Positions 34,510 to 42,638 of a stretch of DNA of 64,000 nucleotides are shown here, one piece after another. The stretch lies in the NCBI RefSeq assembly GCF_039536245.1, contig NZ_BAAAYN010000019.1, positions 1-64,000 of the forward strand. Direction: 5' to 3'. The notes under the pieces are model-generated. The model was not told where the DNA came from. It was given only the letters and a program-made list of their open reading frames with translations, and searched no databases. Within the stretch, counting starts at the first letter, position 1; every line of letters begins with the position of its first letter. The translations under genes were made by a program, and so were the position numbers. The stretch comes from Cryptosporangium minutisporangium. GTDB lineage: Bacteria > Actinomycetota > Actinomycetes > Mycobacteriales > Cryptosporangiaceae.

Positions 34510-35637
34510 CTACTCGGGTGACCCTGGCCGGGGCGGCTCGCCCGGCCCGGACGAGACCGACACGGCCCGCTCCCCCTCTGCTCGCCGGAACTCGTAGATC
34601 GGCCGGTAGCGGTCGTCCAGGAGGGTGGTGAGGCTGAGCAGCAGAACGAAGAAGAGTGTGTTCCCCATGTTCAGGTCGCCCCGGCCACGACCGAGCAGGA
34701 CCTCGGCGAGAACGACCAGCCCGGAGTTGAGCAGCACCCGGAGCGCGAACGCGGACACGATCGACTGCACGCCCCGAGCACCGCGCGCGACCCACAGGGT
34801 GACCGCGGCGTTGATCACGACCAGCACGGCGACGCCGAGGAACAGCTGCAGGTCCGTCGTCCGCCGACCGGGCACCATCTGCGCGTAGATGACCAGCAGC
34901 AGGCCGACGAGGAACACCTTCTCCGCGGTGGAGGAGGACAGCAGGCGTCCGTGGGTCGCCACCCACCGTTCGCGCTGCGGCGCGGTGCGTATCCCGGCCG
35001 GCAGCGGATCGGCGGCGACCCGCCACGGCTGATCGGGCGCGGGAAGCCGTGGGCGGAGGACCGTCCAACCCACCGCTGCCAGGACGACCAGCAGCACGGC
35101 GATGCCGACGCCCACCCAGGGGTATTCGCCCAGGAGATCGGTCACGTCCAGCTGAGCGACGTGGATCCAGTACTCCTGCGGCAGCTTGACGAAGATCCAG
35201 ATCGACGCCGCGGTCACCACCCAAAATCGGGTGCCGCACCGGTTCGGACGCCACCAGATCCGGACTACCTCGTACGCGATGAAGTAGTACTCGAACGTGT
35301 TCGGGAAGATCAGGAGCATCGGCCGCCAGTCGGTCAGCTCGAACGCGACCACGCCGACCAACCGGTAGAAGTAGAGGAAGGCGGCGATTCGGATCGCTGG
35401 CTGACTCGTCCAGTTCCGCATCGTCGTGAGGTAGGCGATGGACAGGTAGTACACGTCCATCGCCTTGTCGTAGCCCTGGTAGCCCGGCGGGTCGTACCCC
35501 ATGGCCTGGAAGATCGTCTGGTCGACGCCGTCGAGAATCAGTGCCGCGAGAATCGCAGGCAACGGGAACCGCGGGATGAGCAGCGGGACCAGAAATCGCG
35601 CAGCCACGACCGCGGCGAACACCAGGACGTCGTCCAT
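34510..35637 (-). CDS. Polytopic integral membrane protein
   Basis: A 375-residue protein with about nine hydrophobic segments, e.g. VLVFAAVVAARFLVPLLIP, FWVVTAASIWIFVKLP, VGVGIAVLLVVLAAVGWTVL, VFLVGLLLVIYAQMVPG and TLFFVLLLSLTTLLDD. Aromatic-rich loops (RNWTSQPAIRIAAFLYFYR, NTFEYYFIAYEVVRIWW) are characteristic. ATG 35637 has GGGGAGC upstream; the longer frame to 35793 is rejected as low-complexity. I recognise the look of an actinobacterial membrane protein of unknown function but not a named family. Confidence 0.8.
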   Translation of the reverse strand: MDDVLVFAAVVAARFLVPLLIPRFPLPAILAALILDGVDQTIFQAMGYDPPGYQGYDKAMDVYYLSIAYLTTMRNWTSQPAIRIAAFLYFYRLVGVVAFELTDWRPMLLIFPNTFEYYFIAYEVVRIWWRPNRCGTRFWVVTAASIWIFVKLPQEYWIHVAQLDVTDLLGEYPWVGVGIAVLLVVLAAVGWTVLRPRLPAPDQPWRVAADPLPAGIRTAPQRERWVATHGRLLSSSTAEKVFLVGLLLVIYAQMVPGRRTTDLQLFLGVAVLVVINAAVTLWVARGARGVQSIVSAFALRVLLNSGLVVLAEVLLGRGRGDLNMGNTLFFVLLLSLTTLLDDRYRPIYEFRRAEGERAVSVSSGPGEPPRPGSPE

Positions 35638-35640
35638 CAC

Positions 35641-36025
35641 CGTGCTCCCCAGGGTGCTAGTGGGTGGCGGACGCTCCGGCGTCGACACCATTCGTTGCGG
35701 ATCAGGCGCCGCTCGTTCTCGGCGTCGACCTGGAGGGTTCCAAGCCTGTTCCCCGCCCCGGGTGCGGTCGCTGATCGGCGTCCCGGCCACCACCTCGACG
35801 ACAGGATGCCGGTGATCGCCATGGACGAGGTCGACCCGTGCCGTGACGAGAGCTTCCCGCGGTGGCCCGGGACGTGACCGGCCATGTGTCCCCCGGTCGT
35901 GTCGGCGCGGACGGTCCTCCCACGATCGTCGCCGCCGATCGCGCGCACATCATCCGGTCCGGAGGACCCCCGGCCCGCCGTCGGCGCGTAACGGCGTCCT
36001 CGCCCGGCGCAGTCCAGGCAGTGAG
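35641..36025. other. Intergenic region without a supported gene
   Basis: About 385 bp between the membrane protein start and the end of the CMD-family gene. The only short frame with reasonable composition is a 23-codon one (MPVIAMDEVDPCRDESFPRW, from 35806), too short to support. The promoter of the membrane protein should lie at its left end. No hairpin or operator stands out. Confidence 0.4.
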
Positions 36026-36361
36026 CTACCCCCGTCGCGCGCTAGCGATGGCCGTCATGGCTTTCTCGGCACCGGACAGCACCCGTGCGCTGCCCACCAC
36101 CGGTCCGAGCGCGATCAGCACACCCCGCACCTCGTCCGCGGTGATGCCGACCTCGTCCGCGACAGCCAGGGTGACGAGGTAGGACGCCGCCGAGGCGTCG
36201 ACAGCCACCAGAGCCGCTATCCGCACCAGGAGGTAGGTGCGATCGTCCAGGCCGGACTGCTCCTGAGTGTCCGCCTGCAACTGGACCAGGCTCTCCAGCA
36301 GGGGCGCCTCACCAGGGACGAGAGCTTGCAGAAGCTCCGTGACCACTGCGTCTACCGACAT
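36026..36361 (-). CDS. Carboxymuconolactone decarboxylase-like protein
   Basis: A 111-residue all-helical protein of the CMD/AhpD type: LESLVQLQADTQEQSGLDDRTYLLVRIAALVAVDASAASYLVTLAVADEVGITADEVRGVLIALGP. The catalytic CxxC of AhpD-type peroxidase partners is absent, so it is not a thiol peroxidase component. ATG 36361 with GGAGAT fits best; ATG 36376 is possible. A CCTCATCC-type dyad lies about 90 bp upstream. Role unknown. Confidence 0.8.
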   Translation of the reverse strand: MSVDAVVTELLQALVPGEAPLLESLVQLQADTQEQSGLDDRTYLLVRIAALVAVDASAASYLVTLAVADEVGITADEVRGVLIALGPVVGSARVLSGAEKAMTAIASARRG

Positions 36362-36938
36362 CGTCCGCATCTCCATCCGACAGGTTCTGACCGGGACGGT
36401 CTTCGGCCCGGTCTCCGACCGCTTTACCGTGCGGCAGCGAGACGACGGCTGCCTCATCCGACGGGGGTGGCTTTCTGCGGTACCGGGCCGGATCACCGGC
36501 GCGGCGCCGGGCCGGATCGGCTCCGTCCTCATCCGCTGCGACCGAGGCCAGCCCGGGCGGCCCAGACGACGATCGGGGCATCGGACTGCCCGATTCGGGG
36601 AAGATCCGGTTGCTGTGCGTTCTCGGCCGCCGGCGGCCGGAGGAGGTCGAGGACGACGCGGTCTCCGGGAACATCGATGCCGAGGAAGAGAAGGTCGGCT
36701 ACGCGCCGCGCTTCGATTCTCGGTCGGTCACGCCTTCAGAACGCCAGCCCGACGCTGGCCCAGATGATCTCGCCTGGGGGCAACTACCTTTACCGGCGAT
36801 GGCGGGCTCACCACGGCGCTCCTCCGTACCGCGCGCTGCCTGCCATCCGCGAGTGGAGCAGCGCGCGGATGCTCACCGACTCCCCGTCACGCTAGGTGAC
36901 CTCCGGTCGGCGTACCCCTGGAACGACGAAGCCCCCCG
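36362..36938. other. Intergenic region without a supported gene
   Basis: About 577 bp upstream of the CMD-family gene and downstream of the tRNA. Apart from the dyad at 36452-36470 I see no RNA motif and no reading frame of convincing composition. The frame crossing it on the plus strand runs antisense through the tRNA and is spurious. Confidence 0.4.
36452..36470. promoter_or_regulatory. CCTCATCC-type dyad element
   Basis: CCTCATCCGACGGGGGTGG, very like the element at 23961, 91-109 bp upstream of the CMD-family start. Confidence 0.4.
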
Positions 36939-36963
36939 CTTACCCCCGGATCCGGGTGGTAAG
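36939..36963 (-). terminator. Terminator hairpin downstream of tRNA-Asn
   Basis: On the minus strand CTTACC-A-CCC pairs with GGG-GGTAAG around a GGATCC loop (9 bp with one bulged A). It starts 52 nt after the 3' end of the tRNA, as expected of its terminator. Confidence 0.55.
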
Positions 36964-37015
36964 AGAGGGCTAGCGCTGCGCAGCGAGCGAGAAACCCGTC
37001 TGCGCTGGGCGAATG

Positions 37016-37088
37016 CTCCCCCGACTGGACTCGAACCAGTAACCCTTCGATTAACAGTCGAATGCTCTGCCAATTGAGCTACGGGGGA
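37016..37088 (-). tRNA. tRNA-Asn (anticodon GTT)
   Basis: 73 nt without encoded CCA. Acceptor stem TCCCCCG/CGGGGGA with discriminator G, D-arm GCTCAATTGGCAGAGC, anticodon loop CTGTTAA (anticodon GTT), and T-arm ACTGG-TTCGAGT-CCAGT. All stems pair. No integrase gene or duplicated 3' tRNA fragment was noticed nearby. Confidence 0.96.
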
Positions 37089-37240
37089 CTGCTCTGACCG
37101 CGCCGCCTCTCGGCGACGTGCCTGGGCAAGCCTACAACATGCCGGTTGGTGCTCGCGGACGGCGGTCACCCCGTCCGTTCGCAGGCGCGACCACCCGGTA
37201 TGCCCCGACAACGGCCCTAACAGACCCCCGGGCTGCCACG

Positions 37241-37264
37241 GTTTGGTACTACGGGTGTGGGATA
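37241..37264 (+). promoter_or_regulatory. Putative sigma-B/F-type promoter
   Basis: GTTT (37241-37244), 14 nt, then GGGATA (37259-37264) resemble the GTTT / GGGTAT pattern of actinobacterial stress sigma factors. It lies 63 nt upstream of the YtxH-like start. Confidence 0.35.
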
Positions 37265-37327
37265 GACCCTCGTCGGGCATCACCTCGTCATCAGGCAACC
37301 ACCCGGAAGCCGACTTCAGGAGTCGAC

Positions 37328-37687
37328 ATGCGCAACAAGCTGCTCTTCCTCACCGGTGTTGGTATCGGCTACGTGCTGGGCACCAAGGCCGGCCGCGAGC
37401 GGTACGAGCAGATCCGCCGCAGCGCCGCCAAGATCAAGGAAAACCCGACCGTCCAGGAGGCGGCCGGCGTCCTCCAGGCGCAGGCCGGTGGCCTGGTCAA
37501 TACCGCCAAGGACGTCGCGAACGACAAGCTCGGTAACACGGCCATCGGCGCCAAGGTGAGCAACCTGCTCGGCTCGTCCACGGGTAGCTCCACCGGAACG
37601 CCGAGCACGATCAACGCGGGCCCCGCGACCGGCGCCCCGTCGGCCAACACGCCGCGTCCGGCCGGCTCGAACGGCGTCATCGACTAA
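37328..37687 (+). CDS. YtxH-like small membrane-anchored protein
   Basis: A 119-residue protein. The N-terminal glycine-zipper-like helix (NKLLFLTGVGIGYVLGTKAGRERYEQIRRSAAKI) is the YtxH signature and a likely membrane anchor. An amphipathic helical stretch follows, then a Ser/Thr/Gly/Pro-rich disordered tail. ATG 37328 follows CAGGAG. YtxH proteins belong to general-stress regulons in other bacteria; a sigma-B-like promoter upstream agrees. Two strong hairpins follow the stop. Confidence 0.82.
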   Translation: MRNKLLFLTGVGIGYVLGTKAGRERYEQIRRSAAKIKENPTVQEAAGVLQAQAGGLVNTAKDVANDKLGNTAIGAKVSNLLGSSTGSSTGTPSTINAGPATGAPSANTPRPAGSNGVID

Positions 37688-37700
37688 GGCCTGCGCCTGG

Positions 37701-37727
37701 GCGGATCTCGCTGCGAGCGAGATCCGC
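37701..37727 (+). terminator. Hairpin after the YtxH-like gene
   Basis: A perfect 12-bp stem (37701-37712 / 37716-37727) with a 3-nt loop, 14 bp after the stop codon. Confidence 0.65.
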
Positions 37728-37768
37728 AGGAGACGGCCTAGTTCACCCGCCCGCCGGGTCGAACCACG

Positions 37769-37803
37769 GACGAGGGCCCAGCCGCTACGGCTGGGCCCTC
37801 GTC
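37769..37803. terminator. Strong hairpin, probable bidirectional terminator
   Basis: A perfect 15-bp stem (37769-37783 / 37789-37803) with loop GCTAC, between the YtxH-like gene and the convergent sugar operon. Together with the hairpin at 37701 it would insulate the two units. Confidence 0.65.
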
Positions 37804-37938
37804 GTGTTCTCGTGTCCGTGGCTAACTGGGGCCACGCCGGGTGCCCGGCCACGGCCGGGCCGCCGCCCGAAGCTCCGAGCGGCTCGCGCGCCGCGGCCGG
37901 TCGACCCGCTCATCGCGCGGCTCGGGCGCCACGGCCCG

Positions 37939-38946
37939 CTAGCTTCCGCTGGAGAACGCCGCGTCGAACGAGGCCGCCGGGGGCTCGATCGCCACCAGCT
38001 TCCGCACGAACGCCAGCGCGTCCGGCGCCCCGACCAGGCGGTCCATCCCGGCGTCCTCCCACTCGATGCTGATCGGCCCGGCGTACCCGATCGAGTTCAG
38101 CATCCGGAACACCGGCTCCCACGGCACGTCGCCGTGGCCGGTCGACACGAAGTCCCACCCGCGCCGCGGGTCACCCCACGGCAGGTGCGAGCCGAGCCGC
38201 CCGTTCCGCCCGTTGAACTGCTTCACCGACTCCTTGCAGTCGACGTGGTAGATCCGGTCCTTGAAGTCCCACAGGAACCCGACCGGGTCCAGGTCCTGCC
38301 AGACGAAGTGCGACGGGTCGAAGTTCAGCCCGAACGCCGGCCGGTTGTCGACGGCCTCCAGGGCCCGCACCGTCGACCAGTAGTCGTAGGCGATCTCCGA
38401 CGGGTGCACCTCGTGGGCGAAGCGCACACCTTCGGCATCGAACACGTCCAGGATCGGGTTCCAGCGATCCGCGAAGTCCTGGTACCCGCGGTCGATCATC
38501 GACTCGGGCACCGGCGGGAACATCGCCACGGTGTGCCAGATCGAGGATCCGGTGAACCCGATGACCGTGTCGACGCCCAGTGCCCTGGCCGCCCGAGCCG
38601 TGTCCTTCAGCACCGCGGCGGCCCGCTGCCGCACTCCCTCGGGGTCTCCGTCGCCCCAGACCTCCGGGGAGAGCATGCCCTGATGCCGCTCGTCGATCGG
38701 GTGGTCGCACACCGCCTGCCCGGTCAGGTGGTTCGAGATCGCCCACACCTCGAGCCCGTACCGCTTCAAGATCTCCCGCCGGGAGGCGACGTACGACGGG
38801 TCGGAGACCGCCAGCCCCACGTCGAAATGGTCACCCCAGCACGCGATCTCCAGCCCGTCGTACCCCCACCCGGACGCGAGTTCGCACACCTTCTCGAACG
38901 GCAAGTCGGCCCACTGCCCCGTGAAGAGCGTTACTGGCCTCGGCAT
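37939..38946 (-). CDS. Sugar phosphate isomerase/epimerase family (TIM-barrel) protein
   Basis: A 335-residue AP-endonuclease-2-type TIM barrel, as in xylose/inosose isomerases. Metal ligands are visible along the barrel: [13 protein letters not shown] (Glu/His), [12 protein letters not shown] (Asp/His), YHVDCKES (His/Asp) and SIEWEDAG (Glu). GGTCTGACG precedes ATG 38946. It lies 2 bp after the dehydrogenase stop, last gene of the sugar operon. Probably isomerises or dehydrates the keto-sugar made by that dehydrogenase; substrate unknown. Confidence 0.87.
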   Translation of the reverse strand: MPRPVTLFTGQWADLPFEKVCELASGWGYDGLEIACWGDHFDVGLAVSDPSYVASRREILKRYGLEVWAISNHLTGQAVCDHPIDERHQGMLSPEVWGDGDPEGVRQRAAAVLKDTARAARALGVDTVIGFTGSSIWHTVAMFPPVPESMIDRGYQDFADRWNPILDVFDAEGVRFAHEVHPSEIAYDYWSTVRALEAVDNRPAFGLNFDPSHFVWQDLDPVGFLWDFKDRIYHVDCKESVKQFNGRNGRLGSHLPWGDPRRGWDFVSTGHGDVPWEPVFRMLNSIGYAGPISIEWEDAGMDRLVGAPDALAFVRKLVAIEPPAASFDAAFSSGS

Positions 38947-38948
38947 CG

Positions 38949-40115
38949 TCAGACCTCCACCCATCCAGAATTGGACTCCGCACTCGAGGAGACCGCCGCC
39001 AGCACCCGCTGCACCTGCAGCCCGTCGGCGAAGCTCGGCGAGGGGTCTGTGCCCTCGTCGAGAGCCACCAGGAAGTCGCGGAACTCGTGCGTGAACGTGT
39101 GCTCGTACCCCAGCGGGTGCCCCGGCGGCCACCACGCCTCCAGGTACGGGTGCGAGGCCTCGGTCACCAGCACCCGCCGGAAGCCGCCCTCCTCGTCCGG
39201 GTCGGAACCGTTGAAGAACTGCAGTTCGTTCATCCGCTCGAAGTCGAACCGGATCCCGCCGCCCGACCCGTAGAGCTCCAGCTGCATCGCGTTCTTCCGC
39301 CCGGTCGCGAACCGGGTCGCCTCGAAGGTCGCGATGCCGCCCTGTGCGAACCGACCGAAGAACACCGCCGCGTCGTCCACGGTGACGTCGCCGACGCCCG
39401 CGCCGCCCGCGGCCGCCGAGAGGCCGGAGCCACCCGAGAGCGGACGGGACTTGACGAACGTTTCGGTCATCCCGCTGACCCCGGACAGTACGTCGCCGAC
39501 CACGAACTGCGCCGCGTCGACGATGTGCGCGGCGATGTCGCCCAGCGCTCCCGACCCGGCCCGCTCCTTCTGCATCCGCCAGGTCAGCGGCGCCGACGGG
39601 TCGACCAGCCAGTCTTGCTGGTAGGCCGCCCGCACGTGGTGCAGCGTGCCGATGCGGCCGTCAGCCACCAGGGCCCGGGCATAGGCGAGCGCCGGAACCC
39701 GCCGGTAGTTGAACGCCACCATCGAGCGGACGCCGCGGGCCGCGTCGTCCGCCGCCGCGGAAGCCATCGAGACGGCCTCCTCGACAGTGTTGGCGAGCGG
39801 CTTCTCGCAGATCACGTGCTTGCCTGCGGCGAGCGCGGCCACCGCGATCTCCGCGTGCGTGTCTCCCGGCGTGCAGATGTCGACGATCGCGACGTCGTCG
39901 CGCTCGATCAGCGCACGCCAGTCGGTCTCGGCCGCCGCCCACCCGTGCCGGTCGGCCGCCGCTTTGACCGCAACCGGATCCCGTCCGCCGATGGCCGCCA
40001 GCCGGACCCCGACCGGCAGGTCGAATACGTGGTTCACGGTGCGCCACGCCTGCGAGTGCACGGCGCCCATGAACGCGTACCCGACCATGCCGACGCCCAG
40101 CTCAGCCTTGCTCAT
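38949..40115 (-). CDS. Gfo/Idh/MocA family oxidoreductase
   Basis: A 388-residue NAD(P)-dependent sugar or inositol dehydrogenase. The Rossmann N-terminus is [50 protein letters not shown] contains the EKP motif; the C-terminal half supplies the beta-sheet domain with [14 protein letters not shown] (catalytic Asp/His region). TTG 40118 would add one residue. It sits 8 bp after the binding-protein gene in the transport operon, so it probably oxidises the imported sugar. Confidence 0.9.
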   Translation of the reverse strand: MSKAELGVGMVGYAFMGAVHSQAWRTVNHVFDLPVGVRLAAIGGRDPVAVKAAADRHGWAAAETDWRALIERDDVAIVDICTPGDTHAEIAVAALAAGKHVICEKPLANTVEEAVSMASAAADDAARGVRSMVAFNYRRVPALAYARALVADGRIGTLHHVRAAYQQDWLVDPSAPLTWRMQKERAGSGALGDIAAHIVDAAQFVVGDVLSGVSGMTETFVKSRPLSGGSGLSAAAGGAGVGDVTVDDAAVFFGRFAQGGIATFEATRFATGRKNAMQLELYGSGGGIRFDFERMNELQFFNGSDPDEEGGFRRVLVTEASHPYLEAWWPPGHPLGYEHTFTHEFRDFLVALDEGTDPSPSFADGLQVQRVLAAVSSSAESNSGWVEV

Positions 40116-40123
40116 CAAACCCC

Positions 40124-41197
40124 CTAGGACCGGAAGCCGGTGTTCATGTACTCATCGACGTTCTCCTTGGTCACGGTCGCCGAGGCCAGCGTGATGTGCG
40201 CCGGGACGTCGTTCTCGACCAGGTCGGAGAAGCCCTTCTTCTGGCCGATCAACCGGGCGATCGAGATCGCCGACGACGCCATGCTCGGGCTGTACGTCAC
40301 GGTCGCCTTGAGCACGGAGTTGTCGGCCTTGATCGCCTCCATCGCGTCCAGCGAGCCGGCGCCGCCGACCATGAAGAACTCCTTGCGGTTGGCCTGCCGG
40401 ATCGCCGCCAGCACGCCGAGGCCCTGGTCGTCGTCGTGGTTCCAGATCGCGTCGATCTTCGGCGCCGCCTGCAGCAAGTTCGAGGTGACCTGTTGCCCCG
40501 AGGCCACCGTGAACTCCGCCGCCACCCGGTTCGTCACCCGGAATCCGTAAGTGCCCAGCGCTTCCTTGAAGCCCCGGCTGCGATCCTGGGTGAGCGGCAG
40601 CGAGTCGATGCCGGCGATCTCGGCGATCACCGGGTTGGTCGTATTCGCCTGCTTCAACCGCGCTCCGATGTAGTGACCCGCAGAGACACCCATGCCGTAG
40701 TTGTCCCCACCGATCCACGTCCGGTACGCGAGCGGACTGGCAAAGATCCTGTCCAGGTTCACGACCGGAATCCCGGCATCCATCGCCTTCCGCGCCACGG
40801 CCGTGAGCTGCTTGCCGTCGTTCGGCAGCACGACGAGCACGTTGACCTTCTTGGTGATCAGCGTCTCGATCGCCGCGATCTGCGCCGCCACGTCGTTGGT
40901 GGGCTCCACCGGCTCGAACGTGACGTCCTCGAACGTCTTGGCCTGCGCCTCCGCGTTCTTGGCGATCGCGCCGATCCAGCCGTGGTCGGCCTGCGGCGCG
41001 GAGAACCCGATCGTCACCTGGGTGCCCTTGGCGGCGTTGTCACCGCCGACGGTCTTGGTGTTCGTCTCGTTGTTGTCGTCTCCCGAGTCGTTCGAGGTGC
41101 ACCCGGCGACCAGCACGGTCGCTCCGACGGCGGCTCCCCCGAGCAGGAAGCGCCGGCGGCCGAGCCCGCTTTGCGGGCCGCTGATGACGTCACTCAT
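40124..41197 (-). CDS. Sugar ABC transporter substrate-binding lipoprotein
   Basis: A 357-residue periplasmic-binding-protein-like (RbsB type) protein. The export signal combines a Tat motif (GRRRFLLGGAAVG) with a lipobox (LVAGC, Cys about residue 33), followed by an Asp/Asn-rich linker. Mature part: VTIGFSAPQADHGWIGAIAKNAEAQAK, LVVLPNDGKQLTAVARKAMDAGIPVVNLD, IWNHDDDQGLGVLAAI. Belongs with the downstream enzymes and upstream permease/ATPase. The ligand is a monosaccharide or polyol, not identifiable. Confidence 0.92.
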   Translation of the reverse strand: MSDVISGPQSGLGRRRFLLGGAAVGATVLVAGCTSNDSGDDNNETNTKTVGGDNAAKGTQVTIGFSAPQADHGWIGAIAKNAEAQAKTFEDVTFEPVEPTNDVAAQIAAIETLITKKVNVLVVLPNDGKQLTAVARKAMDAGIPVVNLDRIFASPLAYRTWIGGDNYGMGVSAGHYIGARLKQANTTNPVIAEIAGIDSLPLTQDRSRGFKEALGTYGFRVTNRVAAEFTVASGQQVTSNLLQAAPKIDAIWNHDDDQGLGVLAAIRQANRKEFFMVGGAGSLDAMEAIKADNSVLKATVTYSPSMASSAISIARLIGQKKGFSDLVENDVPAHITLASATVTKENVDEYMNTGFRS

Positions 41198-41386
41198 GGT
41201 TCTCTCCTTTGAGATGAGCTAATTACGCGTGCGGGCGAACCACCGCAGGACGGTCAACTGCGGTGGGCCAACGGGATCTGGGGTCGAGCCGGCGTCGAGC
41301 GGGGACCGCTCGGGCCGACAGGGTTCGTCGAGTGACCAGCCGTCCGGGGGGCGTCCCGGCAACCGGGGTTGTTTTCGGGAACTCCG

Positions 41387-41441
41387 CCCCCACGTGCCCG
41401 TGGAGGGGCGAACCTTCGGGAACGCCGCCTCGACGGCGGCG
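41387..41441. other. Hairpins between permease and binding-protein genes
   Basis: Two adjacent stem-loops: an imperfect CCCCCAC/GTGGAGG stem near 41387-41406 and a perfect 7-bp CGCCGCC/GGCGGCG stem (41423-41429 / 41435-41441). They begin 10 bp after the permease stop inside a 253-bp gap in the operon. They could protect or attenuate mRNA so that the binding protein is expressed at a different level. Confidence 0.35.
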
Positions 41442-41450
41442 CCCCCAGCG

Positions 41451-42527
41451 TTAGGTCGCGGCTCCGGACCGGCGACGCTGCAGCAGGACCGCGCCGATGA
41501 TGATCAGGCCCTTCGCCAGGTTCTGAACCGGCGTGGACAGGTTGTTCAGGATGAACAGGTTCGTGATCAGCGTGAACACCAGCACGCCGAGGAACGTGCC
41601 GACCAGCGTGCCCCGGCCACCGGTGAGCAGCGTTCCGCCGATGATGACCGCGGCGATCGCGTCCAACTCGTAGCCCTGGCCGTTCGTGGACGATCCCGAC
41701 GCGGTCTGCGCGGTGAGCATCACCGCGGCGAGGCCGCAGCAGAGCCCGGACACGCCGTAGAGGAGTGCGGTGTGCAGGCGGACGTTGATACCCGCCAGCC
41801 GCGCTGCCTCCGGGTTGCCGCCGACCGCGACCGTGCGGCGGCCGAACGTGGTCAGGTTCAACACGACCCAGCCGATCACGAACGTCCCGATCAACAGCCA
41901 GACCAGGTACGGGACGCCGAGCAGCGACCCGTCGGCGATCTGGTTGAACCCCTGCTGGGTGACGACCTGGGTTTGCAGGTTGGCGATGTACTGGGCCAGC
42001 CCGCGGGCGCCGATCAGCATGCCGAGCGTCACGATGAACGCGACCAGCCGTCCGTAGGCGATCAGTACGCCGTTGATCAAGCCGACGGTCAGCCCGACCA
42101 GCAGCGCGCAGAGCACCATGACGACCGGCCCGTACTCCTGGGTCGCCACGGTGGTGCACCAGACCGAGGCGAGCCCGACGATCGAGCCGACCGACAGGTC
42201 GATGCCCCCGCCGATGATCACGAACGTCATACCGACCGAGACCACGCCGATCACCGAGGCGTTGGTGAGGATCGTGCGGATGTTGCCGGTGTTCGAGAAC
42301 GTCTCCGCGGTGACCAGGCCGACGATGCAGAGAATGATCAGCGCGACGAGCAGCCCGATGTTCCGGGTGGCGCCACCTTCGGACAGCGACGCCAGCCAGG
42401 TACGCAGCGGGCTGGCTTGGCCGTCCGGTTCAGCGGCGGCCGCCTCGACCCGGGTGTGTTCGTCGGCGGGTGGAACAGTGACCGTGGCCGAAGAGTCGGC
42501 CGACGGTCTGGGGGTGGGATCGGTCAT
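41451..42527 (-). CDS. Sugar ABC transporter permease (RbsC type)
   Basis: A 358-residue membrane protein with 8-10 helices (for example NIGLLVALIILCIVGLVTAETF, VVMVLCALLVGLTVGLINGVLIAYG, FVIGWVVLNLTTFG). Motifs common to the BPD_transp_2 family: VGMTFVIIGGGIDLSVGSIVGLA and GLCCGLAAVMLTAQTASG. The N-terminal ~35 residues are hydrophilic. It lies 111 bp after the ATPase gene and works with it and the lipoprotein. Confidence 0.93.
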   Translation of the reverse strand: MTDPTPRPSADSSATVTVPPADEHTRVEAAAAEPDGQASPLRTWLASLSEGGATRNIGLLVALIILCIVGLVTAETFSNTGNIRTILTNASVIGVVSVGMTFVIIGGGIDLSVGSIVGLASVWCTTVATQEYGPVVMVLCALLVGLTVGLINGVLIAYGRLVAFIVTLGMLIGARGLAQYIANLQTQVVTQQGFNQIADGSLLGVPYLVWLLIGTFVIGWVVLNLTTFGRRTVAVGGNPEAARLAGINVRLHTALLYGVSGLCCGLAAVMLTAQTASGSSTNGQGYELDAIAAVIIGGTLLTGGRGTLVGTFLGVLVFTLITNLFILNNLSTPVQNLAKGLIIIGAVLLQRRRSGAAT

Positions 42528-42638
42528 GAGCGCCTCGCTCCAATGCGGTGGCGGAAATCGGCGTAGCGTTCGATAGCGGAGAACTGCGCACAGTGGGGAT
42601 TGCGGGCCTGTGCGTACTCCGGTTCGGACGGTTGAAGA

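Noticed and set aside
36610-37077. Plus-strand reading frame of 155 codons ending near the tRNA
   Set aside because: It runs antisense through tRNA-Asn and ends in the PPTGLEPVTLRLTV-like string typical of spurious tRNA-antisense proteins.
37016-37088. tRNA-Asn as an integration site for a mobile element
   Set aside because: No integrase, no direct repeat of the tRNA 3' end and no compositional break were seen on either side.
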